In this document: positions 52,273-60,316 of the stretch, one piece after another | How positions within the stretch are numbered: position 1 is the stretch's first letter | How the letters are laid out: each line of letters begins with the position of its first letter | NCBI RefSeq assembly: GCF_028613635.1 | Contig: NZ_JAQRMY010000001.1 | Coordinates: forward strand, 601,778 to 665,777 | DNA length: 64,000 nucleotides | DNA from: Devosia sp. ZB163 | Lineage (GTDB): Bacteria; Pseudomonadota; Alphaproteobacteria; Rhizobiales; Devosiaceae | Reading direction: 5' to 3' | Notes under the pieces: model-generated | Databases searched by the model: none | Told to the model about the DNA's origin: nothing | The model's input: only the letters and a program-made list of their open reading frames with translations | Program-made: the position numbers and the translations under genes

Positions 52273-52294
52273 GCGCCGGCCCAGCGGCCGGCGC
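52273..52294. terminator. Hairpin after the rhamnose importer operon
   Basis: GCGCCGGCC/GGCCGGCGC, a perfect 9-bp stem (52273-52281 with 52286-52294), 4-nt loop, 14 bp after the binding-protein stop. No T-run. Confidence 0.55.
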
Positions 52295-52304
52295 TCGTCC
52301 TCGC

Positions 52305-52775
52305 CTAGCGCCTGGCGTCCTCTTCACCGAAATAGGTGTTGGACCACTCGAGGATGTGCTCGCGCATTGCAGCCGATGCCTTGGCGCCCTTCCTTGCCCT
52401 GACGAGCTGGAAGATTGCGCGGTGGTCGTCGATCTCCTTGCGGCGGGCATTGGGGATCGCATCGATGCGCCGCCCGCGCTCCTGCATGATGTGCAGGATC
52501 GAGGACATGAAGGAGGCCGCGACGCGGTTGTGCGATGCCTCGGCCAGCCGGATGTGGAACCGCGCTCCGTATTCCGAGACCGGCTTGTTCTGCTCGTGCA
52601 GCGACTCGTGCTCCTGCAGTAGGTGCTCGATCGCATCGAACTCCGCTTCCGTGGCGCGCTCGGCCGCCAGCCGGACGCAATCGGGCTCGATCATCATCCT
52701 CGCTTCGAGCATCTCTTCGGCCAGAACGTCATTGATCAGCAGGCCAAGGCAGGACTGAGCGCCAGGAAGACCCAA
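52305..52775 (-). pseudogene. GntR regulator remnant: FCD effector domain without DNA-binding domain
   Basis: About 156 residues matching only the C-terminal half of an FCD-type GntR regulator: LLINDVLAEEMLEARMMIEP, then LAAERATEAEFDAIEH, RFHIRLAEASHNRV with metal-type His, and IDDHRAIFQLVRARK. The winged-helix domain (normally ~70-80 residues earlier) is absent. The frame closes upstream at the stop of an unrelated small gene. The TTG start has no ribosome site. It is probably an N-terminally deleted regulator of the rhamnose genes; translation as a free effector domain cannot be excluded. Confidence 0.75.
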
Positions 52776-52785
52776 CGCGCCCGGG

Positions 52786-53091
52786 CTACCGTTTCAGCAG
52801 GGCCCGGACGCTTTCGGCCGAGGAGGCCTCGAGGAAGATCACGCCTCCGCCGGTGCCGGCCCGGCAGACGCTGTCGCATTCCCTGCCGATGGCGAGGCAG
52901 TCATCGATATCAGTGCCTTCGCCGAACAGGCAGTCGAAATACCGCTTCCAGCAGTTGTAGCAATCGCTGCCCTCCTGGGCGCCCCCGGCACCCTGGGCCG
53001 GGCGCGCCAGCAGGGCGACGGGCGGCATCCCTTCCTTCTCGACGAGGTACAGCTTGCCCCCGGGCAGTTCGAACTCTCTAGCGGTTGTCAT
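52786..53091 (-). CDS. Cysteine-rich 101-residue protein, unknown
   Basis: A small protein with six cysteines at residues 44, 47, 54, 65, 72 and 76 (C-x2-C-x6-C-x10-C-x6-C-x3-C), following a beta-type N-terminus FELPGGKLYLVEKEG. No signal peptide, so a metal site or an intramolecular disulphide knot are both possible. GAGGA lies six bases before the ATG. Third gene of a minus-strand set of three. No family recognised. Confidence 0.65.
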   Translation of the reverse strand: MTTAREFELPGGKLYLVEKEGMPPVALLARPAQGAGGAQEGSDCYNCWKRYFDCLFGEGTDIDDCLAIGRECDSVCRAGTGGGVIFLEASSAESVRALLKR

Positions 53092-53155
53092 GCAATCCTC
53101 CGTTTGCCAGGCCGGATCGTGACGGCTGCCAGGCCGATAGACCAACAGGCCCGAG

Positions 53156-53566
53156 CTAGCAGCTCCCGATCGGGATGTACTCGAACAGGGTTCCGCCGCT
53201 GCCATCAGGGCCGCAGATCACGTAGTAGAGCACCCCGTTGCTCCCGCATTCGATGATCCTGGCCACGGCCGGATCGGAATAGACCACCCTCGTGTCGCCC
53301 TTCGGCCCCTTGGATGGGACTGCAGTGTTCCCTTCCTTCATCGCGAGCACGGCCTTGCCGTCCTTCAACTCGATCCGGCTGTTCTCCACCGTTCTGAGGA
53401 CGAAATCGAAGATCGCGTCGGATTGCTGGCCAGGGGGATCCGCGACCTCCACGAGCGCCAGCCGATGGTTGGCATTGGGCGTCGGGCCGGATGGAGGCAT
53501 CCCCTCCGGCTGGGCGGTTGCGCCAATGATGTTGCCGTCATCGTCGTGCACGATTGAGAGGATCAT
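53156..53566 (-). CDS. Hypothetical protein, 136 residues
   Basis: Begins MILSIVHDDDGNIIGATAQP and has a basic middle with KEGNTAVPSKGPKGDTRVVY and a C-terminus with three Cys. Likely beta-rich and soluble. The EGMPP tetrad also occurs in the Cys-rich protein downstream, a weak link only. The ATG was chosen since the upstream frame lacks a ribosome site and overlaps the neighbouring gene. Confidence 0.6.
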   Translation of the reverse strand: MILSIVHDDDGNIIGATAQPEGMPPSGPTPNANHRLALVEVADPPGQQSDAIFDFVLRTVENSRIELKDGKAVLAMKEGNTAVPSKGPKGDTRVVYSDPAVARIIECGSNGVLYYVICGPDGSGGTLFEYIPIGSC

Positions 53567-53573
53567 TTGCTGC

Positions 53574-53915
53574 TCACGGGCTATCGATGCTGATGTAGAT
53601 GCTGAAGCCTTCGATCGGGTTCTGCCCGCAGTTCTGATACGTGGCGTGCACCTGGGTGTGGCTTTCACTGCCGCCGACAGGTCCGACGAAGGGCACGCTC
53701 GCGATGTTCACCGAATGCACGAGCATGTGCTGCTGGCGGTGCTGGTAGTTGCTGCCGGGCAGCCGCGTCCACGGGATCGGCGTTACCGAGATCGCGCCGC
53801 CGACATTGTCGCCGATGCCGATCCAGAAATAGAAGTGCTGGCCGGGCGGCAGGCCCTGAGGCCCGATCCAGACCCGCATATCCAGCCGCCACGGGCCGAT
53901 AACCTGGGTTGCCAA
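53574..53915 (-). CDS. Hypothetical protein, 113 residues
   Basis: First gene of the three-gene set. It probably starts at a TTG with GGAGG six bases upstream, giving ATQVIGPWRLDMRVWIG. Aromatic-rich, beta-type sequence (HFYFWIGIGDNVGG, then SHTQVHATYQNCG) with no membrane helix. No family recognised. The open frame extends to 54074 but that part overlaps the palindromes. The next gene starts 7 bp after the stop. Confidence 0.6.
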   Translation of the reverse strand: MATQVIGPWRLDMRVWIGPQGLPPGQHFYFWIGIGDNVGGAISVTPIPWTRLPGSNYQHRQQHMLVHSVNIASVPFVGPVGGSESHTQVHATYQNCGQNPIEGFSIYISIDSP

Positions 53916-54315
53916 GGCGCACCTCCTCACTCGCTGACTACGAACAGGCGTCTCGCTCGCGCACCACAGCTGGTTGTCGCTCTGGCGGGGCAGGACTGAA
54001 CGTTGCAGGCAGCCGCCCTCCGCAGCAATTGACTCAATTGCGCAACGATTTCGATAAATCGTCGTGCAGGACAAATATTCGACAAAGTAAAGTGCTTGCA
54101 GAGGTCCTCTGCGTTCGCGGAGGCGGCGATATATTACTTATGAATCAACGAGTCGTGCGCGCTATATACGGTACTTTGCTCATACTTATAAGTAGTATGG
54201 CGGAAACGTGCGTGTTGATCTGCTCGGTGCGGCATGTACTTGGCCACGTGGCGCCGGGACCCTCAAGTCGTGAGGCGTGAGCGCGCGCAGGTCTGTCGCC
54301 TTGCTTCATGCGCCA
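53916..54315. other. Gene-poor, AT-rich interval with regulatory dyads
   Basis: About 400 bp upstream of the three-gene set and at the 3' end of the sensor kinase. Composition falls at 54060-54220, with runs such as ATATATTACTTATGAATC and GCGCTATATACGGTAC. It holds the three dyads at 54025-54112. A 46-codon frame (54138-54278, plus strand) has no ribosome site and is not called. Confidence 0.5.
54025..54112. promoter_or_regulatory. Cluster of three inverted repeats upstream of the small-gene operon
   Basis: GCAATTG-act-CAATTGC (54025-54041), CGATTT-cgat-AAATCG (54046-54061) and GCAGAGG-t-CCTCTGC (54098-54112), all perfect. They begin 110 bp upstream of the TTG start at 53915. Three different dyads suggest more than one regulator or a structured leader. 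Confidence 0.5.
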
Positions 54316-56661
54316 CTAGTCCAGGACCGTCCGGACCATGTCGGCCAACTCGTCTCTGCTGTAGGGTTTGCCAAGCAGATGGATACCCTGATCGAGGCGT
54401 CCCTCGTGCACAAGGGCATTCTCGGCGTAGCCGGAGGTGAACAGGACCTTCAGGCCGGGTCGAATTGCGATAGCTTGCTTTGCAAGTTCCTCCCCGCTCA
54501 TGCCGCCCGGCATCACGATATCGGTAAAAAGCAACGTGATGGCGGAATTGGTCACGAGCATGTGGAGGGCCTGGTGGCCGGCGGCGGCCTGCAGAACGGA
54601 ATAGCCAAGGTCTTCCAGCAGTCCGGTGACGTGGTGGCGGACCAGTGCATCGTCCTCCACGACCAGGATCACTTCGCTACCGCCCCTGACCCTGCGCGGC
54701 CGAACACCCTCAGGGATCGAGGGGGGCTGCTCAAAGGATCGCTGAAAGCAGAGCCGTACCGAAGTCCCCTGTCCCAAGGTGGAGTTGAGGCGGACATGAC
54801 CGCCCGACTGCCTGACAAAACCATACACCATACTGAGTCCCAGCCCGGAGCCCTTGCCCACCTCCTTGGTCGTGAAGAAGGGTTCGAAGACGTGCGGCAG
54901 TACCTCAGGCGCGATTCCTGCCCCGGTGTCAGTCACGGTGAGCACGACATAATCCCCCGGCGTCATGTCGCCGATGATGGCCGCTTGATTGCTATCAATC
55001 GTTGCATTGGCCAGTTCTATTGTCATGCGACCGCACTCCCTCATTGCGTCTCGGGCATTGATCGCCAGATTGAGCACCGCGGTTTCCAGTTGCGTCGGGT
55101 CGACCTCGGTCATCCACAGACCTGTCGGTCGGACGATGTTGATCTCGATGTGTTCGCCGAGTGTGCGATGGAACAACGCTTCCATCGAGGCGATGAGGGT
55201 GCTCAGGTCCACCACCTGCGGCTGCAGAGGTTGCTTCCGGGCAAATGCCAAGAGGCGACTCGTGAGGTCCGCCCCCCTCTGGGCAGCCGTCAGGATCATT
55301 TCGGCGAGAGCACGCGTCTGGTGCCGGTTTGCCTGATCCTCCGCCAGCAGCTCGGCATTTCCGAGGATGACCGTCAGCAGATTGTTGAAGTCGTGCGCGA
55401 CGCCTCCCGTCAGCTGACCCACAGCTTCGAGCTTTTGCGCCTGCCGCAGGCGATCCTCCAGTTCGCGCTGACGTGAAACATCGAGCATGCTGCCCACCAT
55501 CCGGATGGCCTTGCCGTTGCCATCGCGAATGACGAAGCCGCGGTCGACGACGCTGAGCGCATGCCCATCGCGGTGAAGGAATCTATACTCACTGACCCAA
55601 GTCCTTTCAGTGCCGTGGATCACCGTTTGAATGCTGTCGAGGACACGGCCGACATCTTCGGGGTGTATGCGGGTTGTCCAGGATTCGGGGCCCGGCTCAA
55701 TGGAGGCGGGGTCGTGGCCGAACAGCGTTCTGAGGTTATCGTTCCACCACAGGTTGTCGCCGACGAGGTCCCAGTCCCAGATCACATCATTGGTGGCCTG
55801 CGCGACAAGCAGGAACCGTTCATTGCTGACACGCACGTCCTCCTCGGCCCGCTTGCGCCTGGAAATGTCACGGAAGTAGACCGCAAGTCCTTCCGGTGTG
55901 GGGTGGGCATCGACGTCAAACCATTTCGCCAGCGGCGGAAAGTACTCCTGGAATCGCACGGAGCGGTCATCCGCCATCGCCCGCCGATAGCTGGTTTCGA
56001 ACATGCTCCCCACCGTTTGGGGAAACTCATCCCAGATGGTCCGGCCCTCCAGATCCTGGTGCCTGCGCCCCAACAGCATCTGGGCCTCGCCATTAAGGAA
56101 CGAGAACCGCCAGTCCTTGTCGAGCAGAAAGAAGGCATCGCTGATGCTCTCGAGGGTTTGGCGCAGCCGACGCGACAGGGCGTCGGCATCATGGCGCATG
56201 GCGACCAGGTGGGAGATGTTCTGGAACGCCCCCTCGACGGCCACGATGGCTCCTGCATCATCGCGAACGGCTTCGCCGATCGAGCGAACCCAGAGGCGGT
56301 TCCCCTTCGCCGTGACCAACTCCAGCACCTCATCGAACGGCCTGCCGCGTTCGACACAGTCGGCGAACGCCTTGCGGATTACCGGCTGGTGCTCCGCCGT
56401 GTAGTAGCTCAGGGCCTTGTCGGCATCGGGCGAAAAGTCCGGCGGCTCTTCGTGAATCTCTGCCGTTTCCGCGCTCCAGCTCAGCCGTGTCGGATGGAGA
56501 TCGACACGCCATCCTCCAAGGCGTGCAATACGGCTCGCGATTCGTCGTAGGCTGGCAGTCTCGGCCTGCCGCGGCCCTGCCGTTTCGCCGGTGTCCTGTT
56601 CCGTGGCGACCGGCTCCCGGGGTAGAGAATCCAGGGACTGGAGTGCGCTGATTGGGTGCAT
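54316..56661 (-). CDS. Hybrid sensor histidine kinase with PAS domains and receiver
   Basis: A 781-residue soluble kinase with no membrane helix. Three PAS-type domains (about residues 40-150, 165-270, 280-395, with the usual PAC endings such as VYFRDISRRKRAEE and VGSMLDVSRQRE), then the H-box VGQLTGGVAHDFNN (H423), the ATPase domain with N-box NLAINARDAM and G-boxes DTGAGI and GKGSGLGLSMV, and a C-terminal receiver (VVEDDALVR; phospho-Asp in LLFTDIVMPGG; Lys in LGKPYS). The FNNLLT H-box marks the HWE/PdhS-like group. It probably senses a cytoplasmic redox or small-molecule signal. Confidence 0.93.
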   Translation of the reverse strand: MHPISALQSLDSLPREPVATEQDTGETAGPRQAETASLRRIASRIARLGGWRVDLHPTRLSWSAETAEIHEEPPDFSPDADKALSYYTAEHQPVIRKAFADCVERGRPFDEVLELVTAKGNRLWVRSIGEAVRDDAGAIVAVEGAFQNISHLVAMRHDADALSRRLRQTLESISDAFFLLDKDWRFSFLNGEAQMLLGRRHQDLEGRTIWDEFPQTVGSMFETSYRRAMADDRSVRFQEYFPPLAKWFDVDAHPTPEGLAVYFRDISRRKRAEEDVRVSNERFLLVAQATNDVIWDWDLVGDNLWWNDNLRTLFGHDPASIEPGPESWTTRIHPEDVGRVLDSIQTVIHGTERTWVSEYRFLHRDGHALSVVDRGFVIRDGNGKAIRMVGSMLDVSRQRELEDRLRQAQKLEAVGQLTGGVAHDFNNLLTVILGNAELLAEDQANRHQTRALAEMILTAAQRGADLTSRLLAFARKQPLQPQVVDLSTLIASMEALFHRTLGEHIEINIVRPTGLWMTEVDPTQLETAVLNLAINARDAMRECGRMTIELANATIDSNQAAIIGDMTPGDYVVLTVTDTGAGIAPEVLPHVFEPFFTTKEVGKGSGLGLSMVYGFVRQSGGHVRLNSTLGQGTSVRLCFQRSFEQPPSIPEGVRPRRVRGGSEVILVVEDDALVRHHVTGLLEDLGYSVLQAAAGHQALHMLVTNSAITLLFTDIVMPGGMSGEELAKQAIAIRPGLKVLFTSGYAENALVHEGRLDQGIHLLGKPYSRDELADMVRTVLD

Positions 56662-56740
56662 TGGGTTTCCATCTGTCTACCCGGCGGATCTTCTGCGGCT
56701 GCTGCGCTATTGCCCGCCAACCATGGCACCGACCGGAGCT

Positions 56741-57949
56741 TCAGGCGCTGTCGGACCAGGCAAGCGCGAGGGGGGCCGCCATGGGACGGCCGATGAAATA
56801 GCCTTGGGCGGCGTCGCATCCCAACTCGCGCAGCCGCATGTACGTGTCCAGATCCTCGACGCCCTCCGCGACCGTGGTCATCCCCAGTCCATTGCTCATC
56901 CCGATGATGCCCGCAACGATGGCCTGCGCCTCACAGGAATGGCACAACTCGGCAACGAAACTGCGGTCGATCTTGATTTCCGAGAAGGGCATCCGGGCCA
57001 ACTGCACCAGCGACGAATAGCCCACGCCAAAATCGTCGATCGAAAGCTTCATGCCCATCAGCCGCACCCGGGTCAGGACGTCGAGGGCGGCTGAATCGGG
57101 CTCGACGGCGCCGCTTTCGGTCACCTCCAGGACAACCCGATCCGGGGTGACGCCGTACTGCGAACACGTGCGGCCAATGAATCGGATTATCTGATCGTCC
57201 TTCAGACACTGCGCCGGAACATTAATGGCTACCGAGTGGGGCGCAGAGGGGAAATTACTGCCCAGCCACTGGAGCGAACGATCCGCGATGACCTCAGTGA
57301 GCCGTGCTGCCTGACCCGTTTGCTCTGCCAGGGGGACAAACGTGTCAGGACTCCAGAGATTGATTTCGGCACGGGTCCAGCGCGCCAGTGCCTCGTACCC
57401 GACGAGACTACCATCGCTGCACCGCACCTTGGGCTGAAAGACGGGGCCGATTTCTCCGTGTTCCAGCGCGTGCTTCAGATCGCGGCTGGACGGCGTCGGC
57501 CGTGGTTCCGCCGGGACCAGATGGAACTGGGGAGCAGCGCAGCCCACTTCGAGGAGAGTGGCCAGAGCACTCCGGCTGAATGGCTTGGACAGGGCACCGG
57601 CAAGCGATAGACGGTGCAGCCTGGCTGATCGCTGCGCAGCGTCGAGCACCCGGCGATCGACGCCGCTGACAATGATCAGCTTCGCTTCGCAGCCCATCTC
57701 GCCGAGGCGCTGGATGACTTCCACACCATCGAGGCCCGGCATCACGAGGTCGAGCAGAATGTGACTGGGCGCCCATTCCGCGACCCGCTTGAAGAAGTCG
57801 GCGGCTGTGCGGCAATAGAAGGCGCTGGCACCAACGGAGCCGGCCATTATCCGGACGGTATCGCCAACGAGTGGATCATCGTCGAGGATCAGCAGTCTCA
57901 AGGCCGAACCCGGGTGTCCAGCTTGCGGCACGGAACTGTAGTCAGGCAT
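56741..57949 (-). CDS. Response-regulator c-di-GMP phosphodiesterase (REC-EAL)
   Basis: A 402-residue protein. Receiver: acidic DDD near residue 23, phospho-Asp D67 in HILLDLVMPGLDG, Lys122 in LSKPFS. EAL domain: GYEALARW (E186), NVPAQCL, LEVTESG, SIDDFGVGYSS, EIKIDRS, VAEGVED and AQGYFIGRP, so the metal and catalytic residues are all there and it should cleave c-di-GMP. It is a likely output partner of the hybrid kinase downstream. Confidence 0.92.
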   Translation of the reverse strand: MPDYSSVPQAGHPGSALRLLILDDDPLVGDTVRIMAGSVGASAFYCRTAADFFKRVAEWAPSHILLDLVMPGLDGVEVIQRLGEMGCEAKLIIVSGVDRRVLDAAQRSARLHRLSLAGALSKPFSRSALATLLEVGCAAPQFHLVPAEPRPTPSSRDLKHALEHGEIGPVFQPKVRCSDGSLVGYEALARWTRAEINLWSPDTFVPLAEQTGQAARLTEVIADRSLQWLGSNFPSAPHSVAINVPAQCLKDDQIIRFIGRTCSQYGVTPDRVVLEVTESGAVEPDSAALDVLTRVRLMGMKLSIDDFGVGYSSLVQLARMPFSEIKIDRSFVAELCHSCEAQAIVAGIIGMSNGLGMTTVAEGVEDLDTYMRLRELGCDAAQGYFIGRPMAAPLALAWSDSA

Positions 57950-57981
57950 GGACGCCTTCTTTGCTGAGGCTCGACATAAGG

Positions 57982-59340
57982 TTATCCGGTTACACGCTTC
58001 GGGAAGGTGAGCGGCTGAAGGCGGGACGGCGCGCGCGGTACGTCCTGCGAAAGGTGAACGGCTGTGCCGCTGACGTACGAAAATCCGCTCTCAACGGCCG
58101 CAAGGGCCAGCCCGATTGTGTTGGCGTTGTGGGCGAAGGTCCGCAATCCGTTGCGCTTTGCGAACTCCCAGAACTGCGGTCCCAAGGTCTTCAGGTTGGC
58201 GTTACGCAGTTGCCCGACCGACAGATTGCACGAGAGCGCCCACAGTGGCTCCGGATCTAGAGAAGGCAGAAAGCTGGCGTTGCCGTTCACCTGCAGTGTC
58301 AGGGAGGGACTGACGGTGCTTGCAGCGAGAAGCATACTGTTCAGTTGATCGACGTTAGGGCGAGCAGGCACGTTCGTGATTTCCAGCTTCACGAAGGGAG
58401 TGTAGACCTCAGGGATACTGGCCAGCAGCTTGAGGTACTCTCGCCTGGTCGCACTGCGGGCGAGCGTTTGATAGCCCACCGGGACAAGTAGGGTGGCGAC
58501 GTTGCTCCCCCGGCCATGGCGGTGCAGCATCTCGATCGCCCTGGTTAGTGCAAGGCAGTCGATGTCGGCTAGCGTATCGACCATCTGATCGGGATCGGCG
58601 ATTGCCTGAAACTGGGATAGTGTAGTGCAGCCCAGTGATAGGTCGAGAACACACCGATTAAGGTTCACCATGGCGCGCTCGGGGTCCCACACCGGAGCAA
58701 AGAGCAGCTGGAAATCCTTCAGCAGCAGGCGGCGATAGTTCAAGATTGCCCGATCCGCTTCCAGCCGCATGCCACGCAGGGTGAACACGAGGCGGTCAGC
58801 GAGGCTGCCCGTGCTTTCCGCAAGAGTCGCGAGATCGATTTCCGCGACGTATTGCTTGACGGTCAGGCTCGATGAAAACTCAGGGAGTTCGGCCAGCAGT
58901 TCTTGCTTGATCTCTCGTGCAATCTGCTTGGCTCGACCGGTCGCGGCGTCCGGGCTGAGCTTGGAAAAGCAGACGAGGAACTCGGTGTCGCCTTGCACTT
59001 CCAGAAGGTCCGAATCGGAGATTCGCCGCCTGATGCCCTGCTCGGCAAGTTCGCTCGCTCGAGCCGCGAGGCTGGCCCACCGCTCTCCCAGCGCCTCCTT
59101 GATTTCGTCCAGCCCGATGAGTTCGAAACTGCCTGCTGTCAGCGATTGCGGAGCGGGGCCCTTGGTTCCAGCAAAGCTGCTAATGCGGTCGTCGCTGGGG
59201 GACGGCGAACGACCTGGCACGTGGTCGGCAACGGTTGCCGGCGGAGAGCCGGGAACTTGAGGCTGCTGCCCTCCGGCAGGGAGAGGTCGCGGCGAGCTCG
59301 TTCTATGGAAGAACGTTCTTATGATGCTGAATACGGTCAT
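57982..59340 (-). CDS. Probable degenerate GGDEF-EAL protein
   Basis: A 452-residue protein with a Pro-rich N-terminal linker (residues 12-66). Residues 72-150 have the layout of a GGDEF domain, with QGDTEFLVCF in place of GGDEF. Residues 205-435 have the layout of an EAL domain with the key residues gone: LLFAPVWDPERAMVN for the first strand, FVKLEITNVP for the LEITE strand, LTLQVNGNASFL for the DDFG loop, and SGFSYVSGTAVH for the QGY...P end. So it is probably a catalytically dead c-di-GMP receptor or scaffold. It lies just upstream of the active EAL gene. Confidence 0.6.
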   Translation of the reverse strand: MTVFSIIRTFFHRTSSPRPLPAGGQQPQVPGSPPATVADHVPGRSPSPSDDRISSFAGTKGPAPQSLTAGSFELIGLDEIKEALGERWASLAARASELAEQGIRRRISDSDLLEVQGDTEFLVCFSKLSPDAATGRAKQIAREIKQELLAELPEFSSSLTVKQYVAEIDLATLAESTGSLADRLVFTLRGMRLEADRAILNYRRLLLKDFQLLFAPVWDPERAMVNLNRCVLDLSLGCTTLSQFQAIADPDQMVDTLADIDCLALTRAIEMLHRHGRGSNVATLLVPVGYQTLARSATRREYLKLLASIPEVYTPFVKLEITNVPARPNVDQLNSMLLAASTVSPSLTLQVNGNASFLPSLDPEPLWALSCNLSVGQLRNANLKTLGPQFWEFAKRNGLRTFAHNANTIGLALAAVESGFSYVSGTAVHLSQDVPRAPSRLQPLTFPKRVTG

Positions 59341-59824
59341 ATCTGACGCACAAGCGCTACCCCTTGCCCGGCTACCCTTGGGCGCAACTGATTAACGAAC
59401 CTCTATCCCGCTTGCGCAGAAAACGCCTAAGCCCACACTCAGAGAACCGACACCACCGTCGACAGCCAGAACCCCACCGCCGCGGCGTTTCAGCAGCTCG
59501 GCCGCCTACCAATGATTGCGCTCTGACTCGCAGTTGGCGAGAAGAGAAGAATCCCGAACACCCGATCAGCTTGGAGAATAGCCAGCGTGGGTCCAGTTCG
59601 AGTGGTGGTATTTATGGATGGCCGCTCGGAGGCTTGACCCGGAAAGCCGAGGAGGTCTTTCGGCCAACGATATCGGTATGAGGGCTATCACCCGCCGGCA
59701 GGTCGAGCACAGCGAACACTTGGCCTTTATTCTTCGCCAGCAGCTTAACCGCCTTCATCTCGAAGGACGTGAGATCGCCGCATGACTGACGTTGAGCGGC
59801 GATCCCGAGTTCGGTCGCTGAGCG
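59341..59824. other. 484-bp interval without a supportable gene
   Basis: No family-like gene. A minus-strand frame of 48 codons (59612-59758) and the in-frame sequence upstream of it read GDLTSFEMKAVKLLAKNKGQ, which resembles part of a winged-helix domain and may be a relic. It has no ribosome site and a stop lies upstream. The plus-strand frame at 59364 looks random. Confidence 0.4.
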
Positions 59825-60025
59825 CTACGGAATGAGGCCGCGCCGCTGTAGCCAGCTTTTTCCGCGGCTCGTGATGTGGCAACGCTGCTTGTCGCCGCCC
59901 ATTACCAAACGTTCGTCCCATAGGATTTGAAACTCGGGCCTGTCCGCAATTGGGGAACCTACCTCTCGGGACAGGCGAATGAGTTCATCGATGGCGTTCT
60001 GCGTAAGCTCATACTCAGCCGACAT
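59825..60025 (-). CDS. Small hypothetical protein, 66 residues
   Basis: Starts MSAEYELTQNAIDELIRLSR and ends HITSRGKSWLQRRGLIP, with a helical N-half and a charged C-terminus. It overlaps the end of the upstream gene by 11 bp, suggesting co-translation. Not recognised beyond resemblance to small rhizobial stress-islet proteins. Confidence 0.55.
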   Translation of the reverse strand: MSAEYELTQNAIDELIRLSREVGSPIADRPEFQILWDERLVMGGDKQRCHITSRGKSWLQRRGLIP

Positions 60026-60308
60026 CGCTCGACAGCGACCTCAGATTGCGAACCACTCGCTCCAGGCGCAGGCGCCACGCCTCAAGATGAGCCAGTATCT
60101 TCGTTCGGGCCTCGCTCGGGGATGAGCCGCGGATGGCCGCTATTTCGGCGTCGACAAGATCGAGGGAACACTCCGCCTCCACTAGCGCCCACGGATCCGC
60201 GATCTTGTTCTGCTTGGCATCGAATGCCTCCTTCTCAAGCCGGGACACGTCCAACTGCCAGTCGAACAGCAGCTCTTCGCCGGAGGAGGATGTGCTAAAG
60301 TCTTTCAT
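60015..60308 (-). CDS. Small helical hypothetical protein
   Basis: A 97-residue protein, largely helical (RLEKEAFDAKQNKIADPWAL, then LDLVDAEIAAIRGSS and LERVVRNLRSL), likely a coiled-coil or helical bundle. The ATG at 60308 has AGGTG upstream; a start five codons earlier is possible. Its start overlaps the end of the DUF982 gene region at 60317 closely (8-bp gap). Confidence 0.6.
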   Translation of the reverse strand: MKDFSTSSSGEELLFDWQLDVSRLEKEAFDAKQNKIADPWALVEAECSLDLVDAEIAAIRGSSPSEARTKILAHLEAWRLRLERVVRNLRSLSSDVG

Positions 60309-60316
60309 TTCAACAC

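Noticed and set aside
54138-54278. 46-codon plus-strand frame with a hydrophobic N-terminus
   Set aside because: No ribosome-binding site and no resemblance to a known peptide; it sits in an AT-rich spacer where such frames arise by chance.
53909-54280. 123-codon plus-strand frame
   Set aside because: Crosses the dyad cluster and has no coding character.
59364-59681. 105-codon plus-strand frame in the empty interval
   Set aside because: Biased composition without domain pattern or ribosome site.
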